A DNA stretch of 64,000 nt from Sphingomonas suaedae. GTDB lineage: Bacteria > Pseudomonadota > Alphaproteobacteria > Sphingomonadales > Sphingomonadaceae. Position 1 is the first letter of the stretch; every line of letters starts with the position of its first letter. Made by a program: the position numbers and the translations under genes. The stretch lies in contig NZ_CP042239.1 in the NCBI RefSeq assembly GCF_007833215.1, positions 1,364,001 through 1,428,000 on the forward strand, given 5' to 3'. Under the pieces are notes generated by a model. The model was not told where the DNA came from. It ran no database searches and saw only the letters and a list, made by a program, of their open reading frames with translations. Shown in pieces: positions 9,890 through 20,200 of the stretch.

Positions 9890-10273
9890 ATGATTAATCC
9901 GATGAAGACGGGAGCGATCGCGCTCAGCGCCGCCGCGATGGCGATGACTGGCGCGTGCACTGGCTATGGCGCCGACCGTCCCGGCTATGCCAGCGGAGGC
10001 GATTACTGGGATGCGCCGCGCTATTATCGCGACGGCAATTATCAGGAGCGACGCCTGGGTCGCGGCGATCGCGTCTATGTCGGCCGCGACGGCCGCTATT
10101 ACTGCAAACGCAGCGATGGCACCGCGGGTCTGATCATCGGCGGCCTGGCGGGCGGCGTGCTGGGCAACATCATCGCTCCGGGCGGATCGAAGACGCTCGG
10201 CACGGTCATCGGTGCCGCAGGCGGCGCGGTGGTCGGGTCGCAGGTCGACAAGGGCGAAGTGCGCTGCCGCTGA
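9890..10273 (+). CDS. Exported glycine-zipper protein, paralogue of the upstream gene
   Basis: The 127-residue product starts MINPMKTGAIALSAAAMAM and has a Cys near residue 19-21 (TGACTGYG) that may be a degenerate lipobox. Then follow a Tyr-rich stretch, VYVGRDGRYYCKRSDGTAG matching the upstream paralogue, and a glycine zipper GLIIGGLAGGVLGNII...GAAGGAVVGSQVD, ending in CR like the upstream protein. Envelope location is likely. It is transcribed separately, after the terminator at 9812-9842. Confidence 0.75.
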   Translation: MINPMKTGAIALSAAAMAMTGACTGYGADRPGYASGGDYWDAPRYYRDGNYQERRLGRGDRVYVGRDGRYYCKRSDGTAGLIIGGLAGGVLGNIIAPGGSKTLGTVIGAAGGAVVGSQVDKGEVRCR

Positions 10274-10322
10274 TCCGCGTCGCGCAAAGCTAAGTTAACG
10301 CGAAAGGTGTAGTGCGCGGGCA

Positions 10323-11489
10323 ATGCTTCGCGTGCTCACCCTTTCGTCGCTGTACCCGGACGCTTCGCGGCCCAATTTCGGGGTGTTCGTGGAGCGCCAG
10401 ACATTGGGACTGGCGGCGCATCCCGATGTCGAGCTGAAACTGGTGGCGCCGATCGGCGTGCCCCCCTGGCCGCTGTCGCGCATGGGCCATTATGCCGCCC
10501 TGTCCGCCCTCCCCGCCCATGAGGTCTGGAAGGGCGTCGAAACGTGGCGACCGCGCTTTCCAAATCTCCCCGGAACCGGCGGGCGTTTTCATGCGCGGAT
10601 GCTGACGCTACGCCTCAAGCCCTTGCTGCGCAGGATCCGCCGCGATTTCGCGTTCGATGTGATCGATGCGAGCTTTTTCTTTCCCGACGGCGTCGCGGCA
10701 GTCGCGTTGAGCCGTGCGTTCGGCGTGCCGGTGTCGATCAAGGCACGGGGCGCGGACATTCATCATTGGGGCCACAGCAGCGCGACGGGCGGACAGGTGA
10801 TCGCGGCGGGCGTGGCGGCCGACGGACTGCTCGCCGTGTCGGACTCGATGCGCACCGATATGGTGGCACTGGGAATGGATGCGGCGAAGATCCGCGTCCA
10901 CCGCACCGGCGTCGACCTCGACCGCTTTGCCCCGCGCGACCGGGCGGCGGCGAAGGCGGCGCTGGGCATCGCCGGCCCGCTGGTCGCCAGCGTCGGCGCG
11001 CTGATCCCGCGCAAGGGGCATGAGATCGTGATCGAGGCGATGGCAGCTCTGCCCGGAGTCCGGCTGATGATCGCGGGCGAAGGCCCTGAACGGCCGAGGC
11101 TGGCGGCGCAGATCGCGCGGCTGGGGTTGAGCGACCGGGTGACGTTGATCGGAAGTGTGGCGCATGACACGCTGCCCGATCTGCTGACTGCTTCGGATGT
11201 GATGGCGCTCGCCTCCTCGTCCGAAGGGCTAGCCAACGCCTGGGTCGAGGCGCTGGCGAGCGGGACGCCGGTGGTGATCCCCGATGCGGGCGGCGCGCGC
11301 GAACTGGTGACGGCGCCCGACCATGGCCGGATCGTCGCGCGGACTGCGGCGGCCTTTGCGGAAGCGATCGGCGGGCTCATTGCGGAACCGCCGTCGTCCG
11401 ACGCGGTACGCACGGGCGCCGCGGGGTTCACCTGGGAGGCGAACAGCGCGGCGCTTTACGATCACCTGGTGGGGCTGGTGCGCGGTTAG
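10323..11489 (+). CDS. GT4-family glycosyltransferase
   Basis: A 388-residue GT-B protein starting MLRVLTLSSLYPDASRPNFG, with the sugar-nucleotide-binding C-terminal half: GALIPRKGHEIVIEAMAAL, LMIAGEGPERP, and ASSSEGLANAWVEALASGTPVV (the ESANxxLEA-like E-x7-E motif with Glu residues). These place it in glycosyl transferase group 1. The acceptor is unknown; no polysaccharide operon surrounds it. Its 3' end overlaps the convergent DUF3089 gene by 4 bp. Confidence 0.88.
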   Translation: MLRVLTLSSLYPDASRPNFGVFVERQTLGLAAHPDVELKLVAPIGVPPWPLSRMGHYAALSALPAHEVWKGVETWRPRFPNLPGTGGRFHARMLTLRLKPLLRRIRRDFAFDVIDASFFFPDGVAAVALSRAFGVPVSIKARGADIHHWGHSSATGGQVIAAGVAADGLLAVSDSMRTDMVALGMDAAKIRVHRTGVDLDRFAPRDRAAAKAALGIAGPLVASVGALIPRKGHEIVIEAMAALPGVRLMIAGEGPERPRLAAQIARLGLSDRVTLIGSVAHDTLPDLLTASDVMALASSSEGLANAWVEALASGTPVVIPDAGGARELVTAPDHGRIVARTAAAFAEAIGGLIAEPPSSDAVRTGAAGFTWEANSAALYDHLVGLVRG

Positions 11490-12610
11490 CGCTTTTTCTC
11501 CCACGCCGCCGCCTGGGTTTTGGCGAGGTCGACCAGGTCGCCTAGCGCGAGGTTCATGTCGATAAGGTGCAGGCCCCAGTCGTCGAGCCTCTGGGGTCCG
11601 ACCATCACATCGCCCGGGATGTCATCGGCGCGCGCATCGGCAGGGTCGGGCTTCAGCGTGATTTCGAAATAGCTCGCCCCGCCCCTCTCCACGCAGGCGC
11701 CGGTCACCATGCCGGGCAGCTTGACGAAGGGCGTGGTCACGGTCGCGCCGCCCTTGCTCCATTCGACCGGCGGCGCGGTGCCGAGCAGCGAACCGGTCGG
11801 CAGATAGGCGTCGAGCGTCGCGCTGCCCCCGCCGAGCGCGGCGGGATTGGTGCAGGCGACCTGCATCCCCGGCGCAGTCGTGCGGGCGAACCGTGTCTTC
11901 GCCGGCGGCGGGACGGTCGAGCGGAAGCTGACATAGGTGACGACACACCCCGTTTCGGTCCCGCTGGCGCAGGTCGGGATTGATTTGAGCGTACCGGTGC
12001 GCTGCCCCGCCGTGACATCGAGGTTGAAGCCGATCGGCATGATCGAGATGATCTGCTTCATCCGATCGGGCTTGCCGTCGAACTCCCGCTGAAGCAGTTC
12101 GGAAATCATCCGTGCGCCCTGGCTATGGCCGATCAGGACGACGCCGCGCCCCTTGTTGTCGTGCTTCATATAGTCGTCGAACGCGGCCTTGACGTCGGCA
12201 TAGCCGAGCGCAGGATTTGCCGAGAGCGGCTTGCCCGCCATCATGTCGCGCAACGCTTTCAGCGTCACCTGCCGGTACATCGGCGCGAAGACTCGACACA
12301 CTTCGCGGAAGCGCGCCGCCTGGATCATCGCGACGCGGCGTTCGGCATCGTCGATGACGAGATCGCTGTTGCCCGTATCGTCGGTCGACACGGTGGGATA
12401 GACATAGAAGCAATCGAATTTCGGGTTTGCCGCCGCCTTGAACGGCTCGACGGTGCGGGTGCCGTCTGGCGCTACCACCGTGGCATCGAGATTGACGGTG
12501 CAGGCATCTTGGCGTCCGGGACGGCACAGCCAGTTGGCGGTATCGCGATAGTCGGCGGTCGCGGGTGCGGCGGCCTGGGCGGCGGCGAGTGCGATTGCGG
12601 CAGTCAGCAT
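11486..12610 (-). CDS. DUF3089 alpha/beta-hydrolase, exported
   Basis: 374 residues with a signal-like start (MLTAAIALAAAQAAAPATA). DUF3089 landmarks are ANWLCRPG, FDCFYVYPTVSTD and the nucleophile elbow VLIGHSQGARM (GHSQG). The domain is a predicted alpha/beta hydrolase of unknown substrate in the periplasm. The start is supported by GGGAGAGG 5 bp upstream of the ATG. It lies 68 bp after the Mth938-like gene on the same strand and may be the last gene of the Sec operon, or separate. Confidence 0.85.
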   Translation of the reverse strand: MLTAAIALAAAQAAAPATADYRDTANWLCRPGRQDACTVNLDATVVAPDGTRTVEPFKAAANPKFDCFYVYPTVSTDDTGNSDLVIDDAERRVAMIQAARFREVCRVFAPMYRQVTLKALRDMMAGKPLSANPALGYADVKAAFDDYMKHDNKGRGVVLIGHSQGARMISELLQREFDGKPDRMKQIISIMPIGFNLDVTAGQRTGTLKSIPTCASGTETGCVVTYVSFRSTVPPPAKTRFARTTAPGMQVACTNPAALGGGSATLDAYLPTGSLLGTAPPVEWSKGGATVTTPFVKLPGMVTGACVERGGASYFEITLKPDPADARADDIPGDVMVGPQRLDDWGLHLIDMNLALGDLVDLAKTQAAAWEKKR

Positions 12611-12677
12611 GATCCTCTCCCTCTGTTCTTACAGAGGTCATGCCGCACTTCGAGCCATATTGGAAGATCGGGTATGC

Positions 12678-13040
12678 TCAGTCCAGGGGGTAGAGCGCGG
12701 CGGCGATCCAGCGCAGTTCGGCGCGCAGCACGCCCCAGGCGCGCGCGGCGGCGCGACTGTCCATCACCTCGATCCCGAAGGGCAATGCCGCTTCCAGTGC
12801 GGGCGACGGGCGCCGCAACCGGCTGCCGGTGCCGAGCAGGACGAATTCGGGCAGCGGGTCCATCGCCAGCAGGAGGGCGAAGGCCTCGGGCGTCAGGGCA
12901 TCGACCGGCGGGGGCGCCCAGCCTTCCGCGCGCGCAGGGGTGAGCAGCAGCCCGTCATAGACGCCCTCATCGACGCGGAAGCCCCGGCCGCTGAAGCCCG
13001 AGACAACCGGCCCTTCGACCCGGGTCTTGTCGACCCTCAG
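12678..13040 (-). CDS. Mth938-like domain protein (DUF498), apparent CTG start
   Basis: About 120 residues. GPVVSGFSGRGFRVDEGVY and LPEFVLLGTGSRLRRP are typical of the Mth938/DUF498 fold that in alphaproteobacteria follows secF. There is no ATG, GTG or TTG in frame anywhere near the expected N terminus; the frame merges into secF upstream. The best-placed candidate is CTG at 13040, overlapping the secF stop (C-TGA), which would mean translational coupling. A sequencing error is the alternative. The function is unknown; human AAMDC/NDUFAF3 relatives hint at assembly roles. Confidence 0.75.
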   Translation of the reverse strand: MRVDKTRVEGPVVSGFSGRGFRVDEGVYDGLLLTPARAEGWAPPPVDALTPEAFALLLAMDPLPEFVLLGTGSRLRRPSPALEAALPFGIEVMDSRAAARAWGVLRAELRWIAAALYPLD

Positions 13041-14023
13041 GGCATGTCCTTGAAGCTGACCTGGCCGGTCGCCTTGGCCTGTTCCTTGGCCTCGGCCGCC
13101 TTTTCCTCTTCGGACTTGAAGCTGCCCGGACCGACCTTGAACTGGATCAGGATGCCGTTGCCGACGAACATCGACGACCAGGTGCCGATGGCGATGCCGA
13201 GCAGCATCGCAAGCGAGAAGCCGAAGATCACGTCGGGCCCCAGGATCACCAGCGCGGCGAGTGCGGTGATGAGCGTCAGCGAGGTCATCACGGTACGCGC
13301 CAGCGTCTCGTTGATCGAGAGGTTGAGCAGCGGGATGATCTCCATCTTGCGATATTTTCGCAAATTCTCGCGCACGCGGTCGAAGATCACGATCTTGTCG
13401 TTGAGCGAATAGCCGATGATCGTCAGCAACGCCGCCACGGTGTTGAGGTTGAACTCGAGCTGGGTCGCAGCGAAGAAGCCGAGCGTCACGATCATGTCCT
13501 GCGCGAGCGCGAGCAGGGCGCCGACGCCGAACTGCCATTCGAAGCGGAACCAAATATAGATGGCGACCGCGAGCATCGCGAAGCCGAGCGCCATCGCGCC
13601 CTTCTGGAACAATTCGCCCGATACCTTGCCCGACACCGCCTCGACCGAGGCGATATGCGCGCCGGGATAGTTGGTCTCTACCATCGCCCGCACCTGCGCG
13701 ACGGCGCGTGCGGTGGCCTCGGGATCATCGCCCGGCACCGGCATACGGATCGCGACTTCGCGCGCGGAGCCGAATTGCTGAACGGTCGATTCGCCATAGC
13801 CGAGCGAATCCACCCGCATCCGCAGCGAATCGATATCGACCTGTTGCGAGAAGGTGACGCGGATATTCTGGCCGCCGACGAAATCGATGCCGAAATTGAG
13901 GCCGCGCATGACCAGCAGGGTAATCGACACGACGACCATCGCGACGGTGATGGCGGTGGCGATATGGCGCCAGCGCATCCAGTCGATGTTCACATTGTCG
14001 GGAACGAGCTTCAAGGGACGCAT
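13037..14023 (-). CDS. secF: Protein translocase subunit SecF
   Basis: 328 residues, six membrane segments with a large periplasmic loop. The family start FGIDFVGGQNIRVTF, the GALLALAQDMIVTLGFFA segment and the C-terminal block SLNDKIVIFDRVRENLR...NETLARTVMTSLTLI are clear. With SecD and YajC it forms the accessory complex that uses the proton motive force to drive late steps of Sec export. It lies 11 bp after secD. Confidence 0.97.
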   Translation of the reverse strand: MRPLKLVPDNVNIDWMRWRHIATAITVAMVVVSITLLVMRGLNFGIDFVGGQNIRVTFSQQVDIDSLRMRVDSLGYGESTVQQFGSAREVAIRMPVPGDDPEATARAVAQVRAMVETNYPGAHIASVEAVSGKVSGELFQKGAMALGFAMLAVAIYIWFRFEWQFGVGALLALAQDMIVTLGFFAATQLEFNLNTVAALLTIIGYSLNDKIVIFDRVRENLRKYRKMEIIPLLNLSINETLARTVMTSLTLITALAALVILGPDVIFGFSLAMLLGIAIGTWSSMFVGNGILIQFKVGPGSFKSEEEKAAEAKEQAKATGQVSFKDMP

Positions 14024-14034
14024 GTCGATAATCC

Positions 14035-15672
14035 TCAGATCACCAGCTCTTTGGGCCGGGTCTTGAGCCAGTTCGAAACCATCAGGCGGGTGAAGGTGAC
14101 CGCGGTGAAGACCGAGGTGACGATGCCGATGGTCAGCACGACGGCGAAGCCGCGCACCGGCCCCGCGCCGAAGATGAACATGATGAAGGCGGCGATGACA
14201 TTGGTGACGTTCGCGTCGAAAATGGCGCGGCTCGCCTCCTTGTAGCCGAACTCGATCGCCGCGTTGTTGGCGCGGCCGCGGTGCAATTCCTCACGAATGC
14301 GCTCGTTGATGAGCACGTTCGCGTCCACCGCCGCGCCGATCGTCAGCACGAAGCCGGCGATGCCGGGTAGCGTCAGCGTTGCGTTGAACAGCGCCATGAT
14401 GCCGATGATCATGATGACGTTCACGACCAGCGCGATATTGGCGTAGATGCCGAAGCGGAAATAGGCGAGCAGCATCAGCACGACGATCGCGGCGGTGCCG
14501 ACGATGCCCGCGATGATCCCCTTTTCGATCGATTCGGCGCCCAGTTCGGGGCTGATCGTCGATTCCTCGACCACGTTGAGCTGAACCGGCATCTTGCCCG
14601 AGCGCAGCGCGATGGCGAGCTGGTTCGCGCTTTCGACCGTAAAGCCGCCGGAAATCTGGCCGCGACCGCCGAGGATCGGTTCGTTGATGTTCGGCGCGGA
14701 GATCACCGATCCGTCGACGATGATCGCGAACGGCTTGCCGGTATTCTGCTGCGTCGTCTGCGCGAAGCGGCGGCCGCCCTGTGCATCGAAGGTGAAGCCG
14801 ACCACGACTTCCTGATTCTGGTTATATTCCTGCTGCGCGTTGATCAGCTGGTCGCCGCTGACGATCGTCTGGCGCTTGAGCGCGATCTGCGGCTGATGCC
14901 CTTCCTGGGTCGGATAGGCGATATAGGGGATGCCGGGGGGGGCATCGGGATAGGGCATGATCTCGCTGCCGATCGGCGCGACGCCACGCGCAATGTCGGC
15001 CGGATTGGCGGTGATATCGACCAGCTTGAATTCGAGCCGCGCGGTCTTGCCGAGCAACGCCTTGAGCGCTTCGGGGTCCTGAAGCCCCGGCACCTGGACA
15101 ACAATGCGATCCGCGCCCTGGCGAACGATGGTCGGTTCGAGCGTGCCGAGCGCGTTGATGCGGCGATCCACCACCTCACGCGCGTCGTTCATCGCCTGAT
15201 CGATCGCCTGGGCGATCCCCGCCTGGGTCGGGGTGACGATGAAGCGGGTCGAATCCCGCACCTCGATCGTCCATTCGCGCTGGCCGGTCATCCCGACGCC
15301 GCTGCCCGCCAGCGTCAGCAGCCGCTCACGCGCCGCATCCACCTGGCTCGCGTCGCGCACCATGAAGGTGATGCGATTGTCGCGCAGCGAAATGTCGCCG
15401 ATGTCGATGCGCGGATCCTGGCGCCGGAACTCCGTCTCGATCTCGTCACGCTTGGCGGCGAGCCGCACGCGCGAGAAATCGAACATGTCCGCTTCGAGCA
15501 GGATGTAGCTGCCGCCCGCAAGGTCGAGGCCGAGATTGACCGTCGGCTGGGGCACCCAGCCCGGCCAGTTGGCCCGCACGCTCTGCGGCATGAAGCTGGG
15601 CACGGCGCACAAGGTGAAGACGAGGATGGTCAGCCAGACCGACCATATCTTCCACTTCGGAAAATCGAGCAT
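14035..15672 (-). CDS. secD: Protein translocase subunit SecD
   Basis: 545 residues. The N-terminal membrane segment is followed by GLDLAGGSYILLEAD (motif D1). The P1 periplasmic domain contains DRIVVQVPGLQDPEAL, and the membrane part has LTIGAAVDANVLINERIREEL and FDANVTNVIAAFIMFIFGAGPVRGFA. All SecD hallmarks are present. Operon order is yajC-secD-secF-Mth938-like, with small gaps (17 and 11 bp) between the first three genes. Confidence 0.97.
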   Translation of the reverse strand: MLDFPKWKIWSVWLTILVFTLCAVPSFMPQSVRANWPGWVPQPTVNLGLDLAGGSYILLEADMFDFSRVRLAAKRDEIETEFRRQDPRIDIGDISLRDNRITFMVRDASQVDAARERLLTLAGSGVGMTGQREWTIEVRDSTRFIVTPTQAGIAQAIDQAMNDAREVVDRRINALGTLEPTIVRQGADRIVVQVPGLQDPEALKALLGKTARLEFKLVDITANPADIARGVAPIGSEIMPYPDAPPGIPYIAYPTQEGHQPQIALKRQTIVSGDQLINAQQEYNQNQEVVVGFTFDAQGGRRFAQTTQQNTGKPFAIIVDGSVISAPNINEPILGGRGQISGGFTVESANQLAIALRSGKMPVQLNVVEESTISPELGAESIEKGIIAGIVGTAAIVVLMLLAYFRFGIYANIALVVNVIMIIGIMALFNATLTLPGIAGFVLTIGAAVDANVLINERIREELHRGRANNAAIEFGYKEASRAIFDANVTNVIAAFIMFIFGAGPVRGFAVVLTIGIVTSVFTAVTFTRLMVSNWLKTRPKELVI

Positions 15673-15689
15673 CTGCGTGCGGATCCCGG

Positions 15690-16031
15690 TCAGTCGTTCG
15701 CGGGCTTGCCGCCGAGCGGCTGGACCTCGACGATCGTCGCCTTGACCACCTTGACCTTCACGGTCGGCGCGATCTCGACATTGGCGTAGACGTCGTCGAC
15801 TGAGACGACCTTGCCGACCAGCCCGCCGGCGGTGACCACGGTATCGTTCTTCTTCATCGCCCCGATCGACGCCTGAAGCGTCTTCATCCGCTTTTGCTGC
15901 GGGCGAATCATCAGGAAGTAGAAGGCGACGAAGATCAGGACGAGCGGCGCGATCGAAAGGAACGATCCGGCGGCGCTGCCGGCTCCTGCCGCGCTGCCTG
16001 CGGCCTGTGCAAATGCTGGGGTGATGATCAT
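15690..16031 (-). CDS. yajC: Preprotein translocase subunit YajC
   Basis: A 113-residue single-span protein with the family core PLVLIFVAFYFLMIRPQQKRMKTLQ and GGLVGKVVSVDDVYANVEIA. First gene of the Sec accessory operon, 17 bp before secD. The Ala/Gly-rich N terminus precedes the membrane helix. Confidence 0.96.
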   Translation of the reverse strand: MIITPAFAQAAGSAAGAGSAAGSFLSIAPLVLIFVAFYFLMIRPQQKRMKTLQASIGAMKKNDTVVTAGGLVGKVVSVDDVYANVEIAPTVKVKVVKATIVEVQPLGGKPAND

Positions 16032-16204
16032 GGGTTTCCCGGGCCTGGACTAGTGGGCCTGAATGGTGGGGAGCGAGGCCCCCCGGTTCAAGCCGCGGGC
16101 GCTACCATGAGTGTTGCGGCCGCGCAACTGTCGCGACCCCGCACCACCATATCCGATCCCCCTTGCATCGCGCGGCGCCCGCGCCTAGAGGGCCTGCCTT
16201 CGGT

Positions 16205-16281
16205 CGGGGCGTAGCGCAGCCTGGTAGCGCATCACACTGGGGGTGTGGGGGTCGCAGGTTCGAATCCTGTCGCCCCGACCA
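16205..16281 (+). tRNA. tRNA-Pro, anticodon GGG
   Basis: The 77-nt cloverleaf has acceptor CGGGGCG/CGCCCCG, D arm GCGC...GCGC and anticodon stem TCACA/TGTGG with loop CTGGGGG (anticodon GGG). The T arm is GCAGG-TTCGAAT-CCTGT and the encoded CCA follows the discriminator A. A phage-like broken gene lies immediately downstream, so this tRNA has probably served as an integration site. Confidence 0.95.
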
Positions 16282-16379
16282 ATTTTTCATTTATTTATAG
16301 CCATTTACACCCTCCACTTGGGGTGAAGGCGGTCCGTGACGGCCACGCGTAAGCCCATCGTAAGCGTCTTGCGCAGTTC

Positions 16380-17138
16380 TCAGAACGGCACGTCATCACC
16401 AAGGTCATCGGAAAAGCCGCAACTCGCAGCAGGAGTCGGTCCCTTGCGAGGAGCACTCAAAGCCTTAGGCGGTGCGGGCGCGGGAAGCTGTTTAGTCTCT
16501 TCCTCGGCTGCCTTCGCCTCAGCGACGGTCTGCATAATGCTCGTGGTAAGCTTATGGGTGATGTCTACTGACGCCCACACCGTGCCGGGAACAGCCAGGA
16601 TAAGATACGTGAGACGCGCCACCGCGAGCATGTTTAAGCGGCGCTTCTCCAACTCCTTTTCAAATGCATCTAGCTTTGAGAGCAAGGCTTCGCGCTTGGC
16701 CTCTGTCATGTTGCCGTTCTCGATGCATTGCCGAAGACCACTAACGTACGTTCGAATTTGATCTTTGGTCTTAGGCAGAACCTCGACGGAATCTCGTTTC
16801 GAGCGGAGACTATTGTCCAGTACTAGCTGCGTGACATAATGATCTAAGTCAGATTTAAACTGTCGATGATCACCGTCCCTGAAGTTGGATTAGTGAGGAA
16901 CGTCCATCGAGTGAAACGGCTCAATTTCGAACCTTTTGGCCGCTGCGACCACAACGTTCATGAAACTGTAGCGAAGCTCCTCGATTTTTTGCCACTCGTA
17001 TTGGTTTTCCGGGTCTAACGAGCTGACCTTCGCAGACAAACTCCGCTGAGCGTTGTTTACGAGCTGCATGAACGCGGTCCGAGGATCTTCATCTAAGTCG
17101 TCGAGTTCGTCTTGGCTCAAAAACTCCAAAATGCTCAT
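16380..17138 (-). pseudogene. Phage/plasmid-like coiled-coil protein interrupted by one in-frame stop
   Basis: Two open pieces (17138-16890 and, from its first ATG, 16709-16380) lie in the same frame. The 60 codons between are also open and protein-like (FRDGDHRQFKSDLDHYVTQL, SKRDSVEVLPKTKDQIRTY), broken only by a TAA at 16892-16890. Restored, the protein has 252 residues: an acidic start MSILEFLSQDELDDLDED, a basic coiled coil (KLDAFEKELEKRRLNML), a hydrophobic stretch and a Pro-rich tail. I recall similar proteins from mobile elements but know no function. Base composition is lower in GC than the flanks. This is all that remains of an insertion beside tRNA-Pro. Confidence 0.75.
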
Positions 17139-17284
17139 TAACGTTATGCCTCCACCCTGTTGGCTTCAGCTTACCACGAACAGCGGCCCACGCCAGGCGC
17201 ACACGCGATATCGCACGCCAACCGTAACGCATCCCGTAACATTGCGGGGATGCAGCACGCGTCGGGCTGGTGTAGGCCGGTGCC

Positions 17285-20200
17285 GTGCAAATGACGGGCG
17301 CCCCTTCGTGGTCCACCGCCGCCGGAGCCGATGGCGCTCCGGAACCACCTCCATTTGTCGTTCCCGCGCGCGGCTGGCGATACCGGGTCCAGGCGATTTT
17401 GCTGCTCGCGATCTGCTTCGCCATCAGCGGCTTGGTCGCCAAACAGCTTGCCATTCCCCCTGCCCGCGTGACGATGCTGTGGTTCCCCTCCGGTGTCGGG
17501 GTGGGCGCGTTGCTGCTCTATGGTCGCTGGCTGTGGCCGGGCGTTTGGGTCGGTTCCTATGTGCTCAACGTCGCGCTGGGCGTGTCGATGGGCGGGGATC
17601 TGGAGCGAACGGGCGTGCTCGCGCTGGTCACCGCGACCGGTGCGACGCTTCAGGCACTGGCCGCCGAATGGCTGTTGCGACGCCGGTTCGGCGCGCGGAT
17701 CGATTTCGCCCAGCCCTCCGCGATAGTCACAGCGATCCTGCTCGGCGTCGTCATCCCGGCGCTCTGCTCTTCGGTCATCGGCCATTTCGGGCTGGTCTTC
17801 CTGCGCGATTTCCCGCTCGACCGGCTCCCGTCGAGCCTCGCAACCTGGACGCTGGGGGATGCGCTCGGCATCTTGATGGTGGCGCCCTTTGCGATGATCG
17901 GCGAGCGGCGGCAGTTGCGCGCCTATTGGCACGGGCATCCGGTGCGCGGCCTGTACGGCTTCATGGCACTGGGCTTCGGGCTGGGGCTGGCGCTCACCCT
18001 GTTCGCCTGGGCCATCGCGCGCGAGCGGGTGTATGAGCGCAACGAAGCCGCCTTTGCAACGCTGACCGCCGAAAGCGAACAGACGTTGCGGAGCCGGCTG
18101 AACGCCGCCGCGCGTAGCCTGGACGGCGCCGCCGCGCTGTTCAGCGCGGGCGAGCGGGTGACCTGGCCCGAATGGGTCACCTTTGCCCAGGTGGTCGATA
18201 TCGAACACTCGCTGCCCGGAATCCGGGATATCGGCTTCATCAAGGCGGTTCCCCAGGACGGGCTGGAGCAATTCAAGGCGGAAGCGGCCCGCGACGGGCT
18301 GGCGATCGACACTATCCATCAGGCGCGCGCGTCGGGTTGGCATTATGTCGTCAAATATATCTATCCGCTCGAGACCAACCGCCGGGTGCTCGGGATGGAC
18401 GCGTCGTTCGATCCTCGGCGCCGGGAAGCGGCTGAGCGCGCCCGCGATTCGGGGACGGCGATCGTTTCGCGCCCCATCGCCTTCGTCCAGTATCGCGGCC
18501 CGGGGGCGAGCTTCATCATGCTCCGCCCCGTCTATAGCGGACCGGCCGCGCCGCGCACCGCAGCCGAGCGACAGCGCAGCTTTGTCGGCTGGGTCTATCA
18601 TCCGTTCACAGCCCCCCGTTTCCTTGGCCAGTTGACCCCGTATCAGGGCACGGAATTCGATCTGAGCATCTCCGTCGATCGCGCCGATGGTGGGGAGGAA
18701 CGGGTCTATGATTCGACCGCCCCGGACGACCGGAGCGTCCGCAACGCGCAGTTTACCGCATCACGCACATTCGAGGCGCAGGGGCGGCGCTGGACCATTC
18801 AGTGGCGCAGCACCCAGGCGTTCGAGAACCGGGTCGCGAGCAACGAGCCGCTGCTGGTGCTGCTCACCGGCCTGACCATCAACATCGCGCTGGCCGCGGT
18901 GCTTGCGATCATCGCCCGGCGCGAGTCGATCGTCACGCGGGAGGTGGAGCGGGCGACCGCCGAACTGTCCGAAGCGAACCGGATGCTGATGCTGACCGAG
19001 GCGCGCGTGCATGTCGGCCATTGGCGCTATGATGGCAAAACCGATAGCCTGTTCTGGTCCGACGAGGTTTACCGCATCCACGGGCGGAAACCCGGCACGC
19101 CGATCGATCGGAAGCAGGCGGCGGCGGCCTATCACCCCGAGGATCGCGATCAGGTCCGCCAGATCGTGACCGCAGCGATCGCCGATGGGACGGAGTTCCA
19201 GTATCGCGCGCGGATCGTGCGCCCCAATGGCGATGTGCGGCATCTGTCGTCGATGGGCCGCGCGGAAATCGGCGCCGACGGGGCGACGACGGTGTTCGGC
19301 GTGCTCCAGGACGTGACGAGCGAAACCAAGATACGCGCGCAATTGCTGCTCGCGCGCGACGCGGCGCAGGAGGCGGCGCGTGCGCGGGGGGCGTTCCTGG
19401 CCAATCTGAGCCATGAGATCCGCACGCCCATGAACGGGGTGATCGGCTTTGCCGACCTGCTGCTCGAAACGTCGCTCAACGCCGATCAGCGCGCCCATGT
19501 CCAGATCATCGCCGAATCGGGCGCCAGCATGATGTCGCTGCTCAACGACGTTCTCGACCTGTCGAAGATCGAGGCGGGACATATGGCGCTGGCGAGCGAA
19601 GCGATCGACCTGACCGACCTGGCCAATTCGGCGATGCGGATGCTGTTGCCGAGCCTCAGGCAGCGCGCGGTCTTTCTGGAATTGCAGATCGATCCGAAAC
19701 TGCCGCGGTGGATCATGGGCGACAAGCTGAGGCTGCGCCAGGTGATGCTCAACCTGCTGGGCAACGCGGTGAAATTCACCGAACGCGGGTTTATCCGGCT
19801 GGAGATCAGCCGCCATGGCGCGCGGATGCGGTTCGCCATTGTCGATACCGGCGTCGGCATTCCCCCGGAGCGGCTGGACGATATTTTCGGATCGTTCGTC
19901 CAGATTGACGCGAGCGCGCGCACCGCCGGCGTGGGAACCGGGCTGGGGCTGGCGATCAGCGATTCGCTGGTCCGACTGATGGGCGGTCGCCTGAAGGTAG
20001 AGAGCAAGCCCGGCGTGGGCAGCACCTTTTTCTTCACCCTGCCCTGCATCGTCGCACCCGATAGCGCGACCGATTTCGGCGGCGCCGATGCGCCCCCCGC
20101 TTCGCTGACCGTTCCACCGGCCCGTATCCTGCTGGCCGAGGATAACGACATCAACCAGGCGTTGATGCGCGCCACTGCCCGACAGCTCGGCCTGGAGCTT

